Below the pieces are notes generated by a model, which was not told the DNA's origin, did not search any database, and was given only the letters and a program-made list of their open reading frames with translations. The position numbers and the translations under genes were made by a program. From Maricurvus nonylphenolicus (GTDB taxonomy: Bacteria > Pseudomonadota > Gammaproteobacteria > Pseudomonadales > Cellvibrionaceae), in assembly GCF_042854845.1 (NCBI RefSeq), contig NZ_AP031498.1, forward strand, positions 5,394,001-5,458,000: a DNA stretch of 64,000 bases, read 5' to 3'. How positions within the stretch are numbered: the first letter of the stretch is position 1; the number at the start of each line of letters is the position of its first letter. Shown one piece after another: positions 50,558-64,000 of the stretch.

Positions 50558-51772
50558 ATGATTTTTTCGATTCAAACCGCCTTCTATAAAGCCATTAAAG
50601 CCTCGATGAAGTTGGGGCAGATTTTAATTCCACAACCTCGCCCAACGGTTTTCTCAGGCCCAGGATCTTCGATCGAACTGGCACAAACCCTGGGCCACCT
50701 GGGTTATCAGCGAGTCTTAATTGTCACCGATCCAATGCTGCCCAAACTGGGCCTGCTGGATAAGATTACCCAAACATTGGATAACGCCCAAGTAGGCTGG
50801 CAGATCTTTGATGGTGTAGAGCCGGATCCCAGCTTTACCATCGTAGAGCAGGGCCTGACGATGACCCGCAGCTACAACGCCGATGCCATACTGGCTGTAG
50901 GTGGCGGCTCTTCTATCGATACCGCTAAGGTTGTTTCAGTCCGGGCTACCAATAACAAAGCCATAGCCAAGCTCGCCGGTAACCTCAAAGTACGTAAACG
51001 CGGGCTGCCGCTATTCGCCATACCAACCACCGCCGGCACTGGCTCCGAGGTTACGGTTGCAGCGGTCGTCTCAGACCCGCAGACACGTGAGAAGCTGGCT
51101 ATTGTCGATCCGAAAGTGATTCCCAGCGCTGCAGCGCTTGATCCCGCATTAATGACTGGCTTACCGGCATCCATTACCGCCGCCACCGGTATGGACGCAC
51201 TGACTCACGCCGTTGAGGCCTACGTCTCCACCCTGGCAACAGAAGAGACTGATGACTACGCCCGCGCAGCGGTGAAGATGATCTTCAACAACCTGCCCAA
51301 GGCCTGCGCTAACGGTGACGACCTGGCCGCGCGAGGTGCAATGGCAACGGCATCCTTCTATGCTGGCCTGGCTTTCAGTCAGGCAAGCTTGGGCTATGTA
51401 CATGCCATTGCCCATCATTTTGGCGCCTTCTATCACACCCCCCATGGACTGGCGAATGCCATCGTCTTACCGCATATTCTGGAGTTTTCGCAGGAAGCCG
51501 CCGCACCAAAGCTGGCCGAGCTGGCGGTAACTATTGGCTTGGGCAACGCCAGTGACCCCGATCGTGTGCTGGCCCAACGCTTTGTTGAGCAGGTCAAAAC
51601 CCTTTGCCGAGAGCTGGATATTCCGGAAACCCTCGATGCCCTGGAGAAAAAGGATATTCCCGCCATTGTCAAAGGTGCCCTGAAAGAGGCGCATTACCAA
51701 TACCCGGTCCCCAAGTATATGGACGCCAAACAGTGCAGCCGTTTGGTTGAACAAATGCTAACACCGGCCTAA
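50558..51772 (+). CDS. Iron-containing (group III) alcohol dehydrogenase
   Basis: 404 residues. NAD(P) binding is through GGGSSIDTAKVV. The catalytic iron is held by the Asp/His set in DALTHAVEAYVS (D and H), HAIAHHFGAFYHTPHGLANAIVLPHILEF (two His). TTAGTGSEVTVAAVV is the other family block. It oxidises primary or secondary alcohols, or reduces aldehydes, in the cytoplasm. The first ~16 residues (MIFSIQTAFYKAIKAS) precede a Met (MKLGQILIPQPRP) that could be the true start. No operon partner is seen. Confidence 0.93.
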   Translation: MIFSIQTAFYKAIKASMKLGQILIPQPRPTVFSGPGSSIELAQTLGHLGYQRVLIVTDPMLPKLGLLDKITQTLDNAQVGWQIFDGVEPDPSFTIVEQGLTMTRSYNADAILAVGGGSSIDTAKVVSVRATNNKAIAKLAGNLKVRKRGLPLFAIPTTAGTGSEVTVAAVVSDPQTREKLAIVDPKVIPSAAALDPALMTGLPASITAATGMDALTHAVEAYVSTLATEETDDYARAAVKMIFNNLPKACANGDDLAARGAMATASFYAGLAFSQASLGYVHAIAHHFGAFYHTPHGLANAIVLPHILEFSQEAAAPKLAELAVTIGLGNASDPDRVLAQRFVEQVKTLCRELDIPETLDALEKKDIPAIVKGALKEAHYQYPVPKYMDAKQCSRLVEQMLTPA

Positions 51773-51846
51773 AAGCCAGCTCTCTTTATTTCCATATCCG
51801 CTTCCATAGCCTAGGCTTATGATCAGGGCAGACATTCGCAAAGGCT

Positions 51847-52698
51847 ATGGAACAGGTTTCTTATTCGGTTTATCGCGCGACTATTGATCAAATAATGCTG
51901 GGTCAGGAAAAACTACCCAGCCTGCCTGATATCACCTTGAAGATTCGTCAGGAAGCCGCGAATCCCAATACCACCATCGACCGCCTGGCAGAGATGATTG
52001 CTGCCGACCCCAGCTTAACCGTGATGCTGATGCGCTATGCCTGCAGCCCTCTGTATCGCACGCAGCAAACACCCAAATCACTGGACACCGCTATCGGTTT
52101 ATTGGGCATTCCCTCTGTCGACCGGCTGATCATGCTGCACAGTGTGAAAAGCCTGTTCATTATGCAGAGCCCAAAATTGAAAAAGCTGTTTAATATCGCC
52201 TGGCAGCGGCAAACCCTGAAGGCCGCAACCAGCCGGTTTTTGGCGCAGAAGCTGGGATTTAATCCACCGGACGAAGCCCTGATCGCCTGCCTGTTGAGTG
52301 AAATTGGCACCCTGGCCATTTTGTCAGCCCTGACCGATGCCAAAGAAGTACCCAGCCAGCAGGTCTACTTTCGCCTGTGCCGTGAGTACAGCAAATCCCT
52401 AGGCGTGATCATTTTAAAGAAATGGAGTTTGGATAATCGCTACGCGGAGATTGTTCGCCACTGTGGCGACTGGACCCAAGCGACAGGACAACAGCTCAGC
52501 GTCACCGATATTATTAACCTGGCGCTTTACCACACCATTGCCCTGTTAAAGAAAGACCACAACCTGCCGGATATAGAAAGCTTGCCGGCCTACCAAAAAC
52601 TGCCGCCACCGTTTAACCAAGTGGGAAAAAACGGTTTGCTGCACCTGGTGAACGCCAACTTAAAAGATATTGTCGGCGTAGCTCGTAGTCTGCATTGA
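51847..52698 (+). CDS. HDOD-domain protein
   Basis: 283 residues. The HDOD output domain spans about 15-215: LPSLPDITLKIRQEAANPNTTIDRLAEMIAADPSLTVMLMRYACSPLYR, then IGLLGIPSVDRLIMLHSVKSLF. HDOD proteins lack HD phosphodiesterase residues and act in signalling, often linked to motility or stress. No receiver or GGDEF domain is attached. It is convergent with chpC, the end of the twitching-chemosensory operon, and may belong functionally to surface sensing, but this is only context. Confidence 0.87.
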   Translation: MEQVSYSVYRATIDQIMLGQEKLPSLPDITLKIRQEAANPNTTIDRLAEMIAADPSLTVMLMRYACSPLYRTQQTPKSLDTAIGLLGIPSVDRLIMLHSVKSLFIMQSPKLKKLFNIAWQRQTLKAATSRFLAQKLGFNPPDEALIACLLSEIGTLAILSALTDAKEVPSQQVYFRLCREYSKSLGVIILKKWSLDNRYAEIVRHCGDWTQATGQQLSVTDIINLALYHTIALLKKDHNLPDIESLPAYQKLPPPFNQVGKNGLLHLVNANLKDIVGVARSLH

Positions 52699-52710
52699 AG
52701 GAAAGTAAAA

Positions 52711-53202
52711 CTAGCTTTTCCGCCAGTCGAGGTATACCTGTTCCAACGCGGTGACGTTGGGGATAACCGCCTCTTCACCCGCCAGGCTTACCTGCATGGT
52801 ATCAAACGGCTTTTTCGTTGCGTCTTCCAGCTCTGAAATTTCTTCCGCGTTGACCCGCGCTAATTTGGGAATTCCCTGGGTGGCGACGGCAATAAACGGC
52901 AGGTCGTCGCTGACACCGGTATTGTTGAATACCGCCACACGGGATTGTGGCAGTGGGGCTGGCAGGGCCTCACCGTTTAACACTTCAAACGACAACAGCG
53001 GTACTCGCTGCTCACGCCAGCGGTAGTAACCCAAAAACCAATCAGGGCTATCGGCCTCCTGCTCAGGGCTAACATAAGGAGCCATTTCCGCTACCGTTAC
53101 CGTAGGCACAAGCAATACGCGGCCAGCCAGCGGAATCATTAAGCTGGCAACTTCTTGTTGTCGTTCATTGCCATCGGCAACTTGAGGAGCATTATCTATC
53201 AC
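52711..53202 (-). CDS. chpC: ChpC, CheW-like adaptor of the Pil-Chp system
   Basis: 163 residues. The CheW fold is visible (LMIPLAGRVLLVPTVTVAEMAPYV...GYYRWREQRVPLLSFEVLNGEALP...VAVATQGIPKLARV). CheW-type adaptors couple chemoreceptors to the kinase. Its start overlaps the 3' end of chpB by 11 bases, so translation is coupled. It is last of pilI-pilJ-pilK-chpA-chpB-chpC, matching the P. aeruginosa order, where ChpC is a second CheW-like protein beside PilI. Confidence 0.9.
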   Translation of the reverse strand: MIDNAPQVADGNERQQEVASLMIPLAGRVLLVPTVTVAEMAPYVSPEQEADSPDWFLGYYRWREQRVPLLSFEVLNGEALPAPLPQSRVAVFNNTGVSDDLPFIAVATQGIPKLARVNAEEISELEDATKKPFDTMQVSLAGEEAVIPNVTALEQVYLDWRKS

Positions 53203-54202
53203 TGATCGTTTTCCGTTGCTGTTCGCTAGTTTTGTTCTTTATATGATGCATAAATGCTGACGCCAATGCCTGCGGTGTACCTATAGCATCAACGCCTGTT
53301 TCTATATTGCCCGCCTTGCTATTGATAGCAATGACAGCTTCTGGCATAGACGCACAGGCACAGGACTCCGGTGACTGCACCCACACAGGCCCACCACGCT
53401 GGCGCATTAAACGACTACTCAGCGCGCCGTCATCACCCATACCCGAGAAAATAATCGCCCCACAGCGGCCGGGGAAATTGCGGGCAACATTGGCAATCAC
53501 TTGATCTGCCGATGGGCTGTAGGGCCCAGGCCAGGGCTCGTCCTTAACCATCAAGGTGGCATTTTCTAAAATTTCTACACACTGATCGCTGCGCAATACG
53601 GCAATGCTATTTGCTTGCAGCACATCACCGTGTTTGACCTCATGGGCCGGGTATCGACCTTTGCGGTTCATGACATCGGTGAGTGTTTTTTCAAAGCCAC
53701 TGTCGATGTGTTGTACATAGATAAACGCAACACCCAAGTTTTCCGGCAGCGCTTCAATAAATAGTTTTACGGCTTCCGGCCCGCCGGTTGAGGCTGCCAG
53801 CACCCAAATATCTTCGGCAACGCCGGTAGGGTGTTGGGCCAGATTCAACTGACCGTTAAGTTGCCGTAATTTGTTCGACAGACGTCGCTGCCAGGTTGTA
53901 TTGGCCTCTGTACCCGGTTTGGTTTCCGCTCCATCGCCAATAACAACAGGCAAGGGGTTTTGCGCCAACCAGCTCTCCAACCGCTGCCCCTGGCGCTGGG
54001 AAAAGTCCACTTCCACCAACCAAACATCCAGCTCAGACTGGTGCGCCGCTAACTCTTCGCAATCACAGCGGCCAGTTAAAAAGCTCTGCCCCACCTCGTG
54101 GCCCGTAGCAATAACCGCTTCACGCAGAGCGTGTTGTTGTAGTGCGGTATCCACCAGAATACCGATACGCAACGGTGAATCAGGTTGCGTGTCTCTAGTC
54201 AC
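53192..54202 (-). CDS. chpB: ChpB, CheB-type methylesterase of the Pil-Chp system
   Basis: 336 residues. The C-terminal CheB methylesterase domain (about 150-330) has the Ser nucleophile region LAASTGGPEAVKLF, the His in FIYVQHIDSGFEKTLTD and the Asp region IIFSGMGDDGALSSRL. It removes methyl groups from PilJ, reversing PilK. The N-terminal ~100 residues look like a degraded receiver fold (LRIGILVDTALQQHALREAVIATG) without the usual phospho-Asp surroundings. It starts 3 bases after chpA ends and overlaps chpC, so it is fully within the operon. Confidence 0.93.
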   Translation of the reverse strand: MTRDTQPDSPLRIGILVDTALQQHALREAVIATGHEVGQSFLTGRCDCEELAAHQSELDVWLVEVDFSQRQGQRLESWLAQNPLPVVIGDGAETKPGTEANTTWQRRLSNKLRQLNGQLNLAQHPTGVAEDIWVLAASTGGPEAVKLFIEALPENLGVAFIYVQHIDSGFEKTLTDVMNRKGRYPAHEVKHGDVLQANSIAVLRSDQCVEILENATLMVKDEPWPGPYSPSADQVIANVARNFPGRCGAIIFSGMGDDGALSSRLMRQRGGPVWVQSPESCACASMPEAVIAINSKAGNIETGVDAIGTPQALASAFMHHIKNKTSEQQRKTISDR

Positions 54203-54205
54203 AGC

Positions 54206-60514
<6,309 letters not shown>

Positions 60515-60566
60515 ACCGGAGCATCCCCTCATAATTCTTTATGGGCGTTTGTGCGTTCATTGCGCA

Positions 60567-61415
60567 CTAACTTCTTATATACGCTTGTATGCCGTCATCG
60601 GTGACCCGCGTCATCCCAGACGGATCCCAATCAACGATTTCACCTAAACCAATAACCAGCACGCCGCCAGGTTTCAATCGTGTAATCATCTCGTTCAAAA
60701 TTTCACGACGACGCCAGCGACGAAAATACACCAACAGGTTCTGACAGTAGATCACATCCATTTTTGCCATCGGCATCTGGGCAATATTGAGCACGTTGCC
60801 ATGACTAAAACAGATACGATCACGCAATTTATCGCTGATCTGAAAACGACCGTCGCCCAGAGTCTGGGTGTAGCGAGCGCGCTCATCGAGCGCCAGAGGC
60901 TCGATCTTTCTCTCGTTATAAATACCCTGGCGGGCGTACTGTAAGGCTGGCTGGCTGATGTCGGTCGCCGTAATACCGTAATAGGGATCCAGGCCGGCAA
61001 GTTCAAAGCAGTCGTTAACTACCATCGCCAGTGAGTAAGGCTCTTCACCGGTTGAACAGCCCACACTCCAGACTTCGAAACTGTCATCCAGGCTTTTATT
61101 GTCGATTCGACTTTGCAGCAAGCGGCGGACGTAATCGATGGAGGCACGATGACGAAAGAAACTGGTTTCCTTGACCACTAAACGGTCGACCAAAATCGAC
61201 CATTCAACAATGCCCTGTAAGCCACCGACAACCTGCTCGTAGTAATGGTTATAGCTTTCCAGCCCCAGCTCGCGCATACGCATGCCGATCTGAGTTTGTA
61301 AAAAGGCACGCTGCTGGGGCAATACCTGTACACCGGTACGCTCTTCCAACAGCTTATTCCATTGATCAAATTCCTGATCGGAAAGCGCCGGGGCTGTTTG
61401 CAGTGACCACACCAT
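60567..61415 (-). CDS. pilK: PilK, CheR-type methyltransferase of the Pil-Chp system
   Basis: 282 residues. It methylates glutamates on the receptor PilJ using SAM. The CheR N-terminal helical domain (about 10-75) precedes a Rossmann domain with WSVGCSTGEEPYSLAMVV (SAM loop) and MDVIYCQNLLVYFRRWRRREILNEM (the NPP-like region of CheR). The last part, LKPGGVLVIGLGEIVDW, is standard. It is between pilJ and chpA as in P. aeruginosa. The start is 41 bases after the pilJ stop. Confidence 0.94.
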   Translation of the reverse strand: MVWSLQTAPALSDQEFDQWNKLLEERTGVQVLPQQRAFLQTQIGMRMRELGLESYNHYYEQVVGGLQGIVEWSILVDRLVVKETSFFRHRASIDYVRRLLQSRIDNKSLDDSFEVWSVGCSTGEEPYSLAMVVNDCFELAGLDPYYGITATDISQPALQYARQGIYNERKIEPLALDERARYTQTLGDGRFQISDKLRDRICFSHGNVLNIAQMPMAKMDVIYCQNLLVYFRRWRRREILNEMITRLKPGGVLVIGLGEIVDWDPSGMTRVTDDGIQAYIRS

Positions 61416-61455
61416 ACTACGTCTACGTCCTAATCCTATGTCTTACTGCGCTCGA

Positions 61456-63774
61456 TTAGGCTGTCGCCGTCCGGTTGTCATCGTCGTCATCACCGTTTAG
61501 CAGTGACTCGTCGATATCAAAACCTTCCAGATCATCGTCATCGCTTAAGTCCAGCTCAACCTCATCTTCTTCCAGTGCCAGGTCGAGACCTTCATCAAGG
61601 TCTGCATCAACTTCAGCGTCGAGATCCAGATCAGCCAGGCTTTCCTCTTCCTCAAATGCAGGCATATGGGTTTCAGTAGGTGCAGCATCATCAATGCCAC
61701 CGCCCAAATCACTACCCAGGGTCAGCGCATGATCAACAGGGCCTTCATCGTTAGATGCTTCTTCCGGCAGGGTGAAGCCCGCTACCGATTCACGCAGATC
61801 CAGTGCCATGTCAGCCAGGTTACCAATCGATTGTGCCGTTGCTGACGTACCCGCAGAGGTTTGTGAAGTAATCTCCTGAATAACGTTCATCGTGTTGGAG
61901 ATGTGGCCCGCAGAAGAGGCCTGCTGACGTGCAGCGTTCGAAATGTTTTGAATCAAGTCTGCCAAGCTGGTCGATACGTTCTCAATCTCTTCCAGGGCAA
62001 CACCCGCATCCTGTGCCAGGCGAGCACCGCGTACAACTTCCGCGGTGGTTTGTTCCATCGAGATAACCGCCTCGTTGGTATCGTTCTGAATGGTTTTAAC
62101 CAGTGCTTCAATCTGTTTGGTAGCGGCAGCAGAACGTTCTGCAAGTCGCTGTACCTCATCCGCAACAACCGCGAAGCCTCGACCGGCGTCACCCGCCATC
62201 GATGCCTGAATGGCCGCGTTAAGTGCCAGAATGTTGGTTTGGTCAGCAATGTCGTTAATCAACGATACGATATCACCAATCTCCTGGGACGATTCACCCA
62301 GTCGTTTAATCCGCTTCGAGGTATCCTGAATCTGCTCACGAATGGTATCCATCCCGTGAATCGTATTCTGTACCACTTTGGAACCGTTGTTTGCGATCGA
62401 TACCGACCGCTCCGCAACCGCGGCAGATTCCGAGGCGTTCGCCGATACCTGGTCAATGGTCACGGCCATTTCATTTACCGCCGCCGATGCCCCGGCAATT
62501 TCCTGCGCCTGGTGCTCAGATGCTTCGGCCAGATGCAGTGCTGTTTGCTGGGTATCCTGTGCTGCACCGGATACGTTTACCGCCGTTTCGTTAATTCGCG
62601 ATACCAGAACCCGCAGTTGGTCAATGGTGTAGTTAACCGAGTCAGCAATTGCCCCGGTGAAGTCCTCGGTTACCGTTGCGGTGGTGGTCAGGTCACCATC
62701 TGCAAGGTCAGCCAGTTCGTCCAGCAGTCGCAAAATTGCGCTCTGGTTACGCTCGTTGGTTTCCGCTGTCTCATCCAGGCGACGACGGGTACCGGTCAGT
62801 AACTGGGCACCGATAAATACAATACACAGTACCGACAGGGCACCGAGTACAGCGACGGTTAAGTTGTTCGGTTGACGCTGACCGGACTGGGCAGAAATCT
62901 GGTCAGACAGACCACTCAGGGCTTCCAGCAGTACCGGAGAATCATCCAGCAGGGCGTTCGCCGATTGACGTGCTTTAAACAGTGCAGGAGACGCTTCGAA
63001 GATCTCACGAACAGACGAACTTACGAAATCAAACAGGCCGCCAATTTCGTTCAGGGATTCAATCGCATCGCGGTCGGTTACGCGCGAAATACTCATGGCC
63101 GCATCACCTTCGCGCATACCGGTCAGTACCTTACCGAACAAGTTCGCATCGAGGTTGAACTGGTCGGCCGCGGCATCGGCGTCACCGCCACCACGCAGCA
63201 TCTTATCCACGTTACGACCAATACGTTCCGCACGCCAGGACTGCATCTGGGCTACCGCCACCTGGTCCGCCGGTGCGTCGTTTTCCAGCAGGATTTCCAC
63301 AATGTTGTTGTGCTCCGCCTGCAGTTCAGGCAGTGACTCGTTCAGTGTGGTTGCAACGTCATTCAGGAAGATGATGGTGTCTTTGTTGGTAATAATGGTC
63401 TCGGCATTCGCCTTAACGCGCTTCCAGGTACCTTCATAGCCAGCCATCTCATCAGCCAGTGCGGTGCGGGTACGCTTGTCACTGCCGCGCAGCTGGTTCC
63501 AGGTGGAATCCATGCTGTCTACCACGCCTTTCAACTCGGCGAAGGCCTGTTCGTTACCGGAGGTGGATTCCCGCGATAGCGAGGTTACCCGGTAAGACAG
63601 TGCCCGCAGTTCAGCGGTTAGCTGCAAGTATTGCTGGTCACGTGCGGCATCCCGCTGTACCAGGAAGATACTCACCGCCATGGCCACCAGGGCCAAGAAC
63701 AGCGCGATAACCAGAACCGTCATGGTTCGGTTAGCCCGCACTGCGGCTACAAGGTTTCTGGACTCAATTTTCAT
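61456..63774 (-). CDS. pilJ: PilJ, chemoreceptor of the Pil-Chp system, with a long acidic tail
   Basis: 772 residues (P. aeruginosa PilJ 682). Membrane spans are at about 18-40 and 305-328, with a periplasmic PilJ-type sensing domain between. A HAMP-like segment follows, then the MCP coiled-coil with the tip DIADQTNILALNAAIQASMAGDAGRGFAVVADEVQRLAERS. A C-terminal extension of ~100 residues after FTLPEEASNDEG is extremely acidic and repeats Asp/Leu patterns (LDLDAEVDADLDEGLDLAL...DDDDLEGFDIDES). AGGAG lies before the ATG. It senses pilus or surface cues and signals to ChpA through PilI and ChpC. Confidence 0.94.
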   Translation of the reverse strand: MKIESRNLVAAVRANRTMTVLVIALFLALVAMAVSIFLVQRDAARDQQYLQLTAELRALSYRVTSLSRESTSGNEQAFAELKGVVDSMDSTWNQLRGSDKRTRTALADEMAGYEGTWKRVKANAETIITNKDTIIFLNDVATTLNESLPELQAEHNNIVEILLENDAPADQVAVAQMQSWRAERIGRNVDKMLRGGGDADAAADQFNLDANLFGKVLTGMREGDAAMSISRVTDRDAIESLNEIGGLFDFVSSSVREIFEASPALFKARQSANALLDDSPVLLEALSGLSDQISAQSGQRQPNNLTVAVLGALSVLCIVFIGAQLLTGTRRRLDETAETNERNQSAILRLLDELADLADGDLTTTATVTEDFTGAIADSVNYTIDQLRVLVSRINETAVNVSGAAQDTQQTALHLAEASEHQAQEIAGASAAVNEMAVTIDQVSANASESAAVAERSVSIANNGSKVVQNTIHGMDTIREQIQDTSKRIKRLGESSQEIGDIVSLINDIADQTNILALNAAIQASMAGDAGRGFAVVADEVQRLAERSAAATKQIEALVKTIQNDTNEAVISMEQTTAEVVRGARLAQDAGVALEEIENVSTSLADLIQNISNAARQQASSAGHISNTMNVIQEITSQTSAGTSATAQSIGNLADMALDLRESVAGFTLPEEASNDEGPVDHALTLGSDLGGGIDDAAPTETHMPAFEEEESLADLDLDAEVDADLDEGLDLALEEDEVELDLSDDDDLEGFDIDESLLNGDDDDDNRTATA

Positions 63775-63887
63775 GCTACGTGCTCCTGACAGACGTTGCG
63801 TGTTAAAACCCCAAGTCGCGGTATCATTGCTGGCGATCCTGCCACTGTTTCACCGCGTGATGGGTTTACTGCTTTTAAAGAAATAGT

Positions 63888-63904
63888 GTGGATGTGGCAT
63901 CCAC
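63888..63904. other. Small perfect hairpin between pilI and pilJ
   Basis: GTGGATG, TGG, CATCCAC: a 7-bp perfect stem with a 3-nt loop in the 144-base gap between pilI (stop at 63919) and pilJ. On the minus strand it is followed by ACTATTTCTTT, a weak T-rich tail. It may partly terminate or stabilise the operon mRNA. Confidence 0.45.
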
Positions 63905-63918
63905 GATTATTATTGTTA

Positions 63919-64000
63919 CTAATTACCCTGCGCAGCGTTCACAAACCGCGCGTCTTCGGCCAAATTGGCCAAGCTGAAGACAGACCATTCACTGCCACTC
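63919..64000 (-). CDS. pilI: PilI, C-terminal end only (rest outside window)
   Basis: On the minus strand 26 codons are open to the edge and read SGSEWSVFSLANLAEDARFV then NAAQGN and a TAG stop at 63919-63921. This is the C-terminal helix typical of the CheW-like adaptor PilI (WxxxSLxxLxxxxxFxNAA). The place directly upstream of pilJ is where pilI belongs in the Pil-Chp order. The call rests on position plus the short sequence. Confidence 0.7.
   Translation of the reverse strand, partial: SGSEWSVFSLANLAEDARFVNAAQGN

Overview
The window reads as a chromosome segment of a gammaproteobacterium, probably a marine or freshwater member of the Pseudomonadales/Cellvibrionales group. This placement is inferred from three things: the tktA-epd-pgk-fba order, the ArsR/methyltransferase-metK-ahcY-metF order, and a complete Pseudomonas-type pilI-pilJ-pilK-chpA-chpB-chpC chemosensory locus. 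There are no rRNA or tRNA genes, no CRISPR array, and no recognisable transposase or integrase.

Layout. (1) 1-9.0 kb is an uptake and oxidation cluster: two TonB-dependent receptors, a lipid-anchored two-domain VOC protein, a membrane-bound PQQ dehydrogenase, a phytanoyl-CoA-type dioxygenase and an AraC regulator. (2) 9.0-13.6 kb has a VOC protein, a LexA-controlled umuDC operon and a serine hydrolase, interleaved with three copies of a ~105-bp intergenic repeat and followed by two REP-like palindromes. (3) 13.6-22.2 kb is mixed metabolism: acyl-CoA synthetase, AraC regulator, fumarylacetoacetase-fold hydrolase, serA, a GST, an M23 peptidase and an alpha/beta hydrolase. (4) 22.3-27.8 kb is the core carbon operon tktA-epd-pgk-fba on the minus strand. 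(5) 28.0-41.9 kb is an accessory block lying between tktA and the metK group. It holds a BlaI/M56-TonB/TonB module behind a perfect 37-bp palindrome, a desaturase, AraC and LysR regulators, a low-GC coupled gene set with one broken member, an M23 peptidase without signal peptide, three SRPBCC proteins and a membrane-anchored FAH protein. (6) 42.0-47.6 kb is the SAM cycle: a SahR-like regulator with a perfect 28-bp palindrome, metK, ahcY, metF, then rsmE. (7) 47.6-52.7 kb has a DUF3592 membrane protein, an MBL hydrolase, an iron-type alcohol dehydrogenase and an HDOD protein. (8) 52.7-64.0 kb is the twitching-motility (Pil-Chp) chemosensory operon on the minus strand, with the 3' end of pilI at the edge.

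The points most worth a second look are: the repeat family around umuDC, whose copies each contain a perfect DnaA-box 9-mer; the palindrome-controlled BlaI/M56-TonB module; the translationally coupled low-GC operon whose first gene has an in-frame stop; two genes whose 3' ends are echoed just downstream (ahcY and the gene at 9032-9373); and the periplasmic VOC/PQQ/TonB-receptor cluster. All calls come from reading the sequence by eye; no database search was run.
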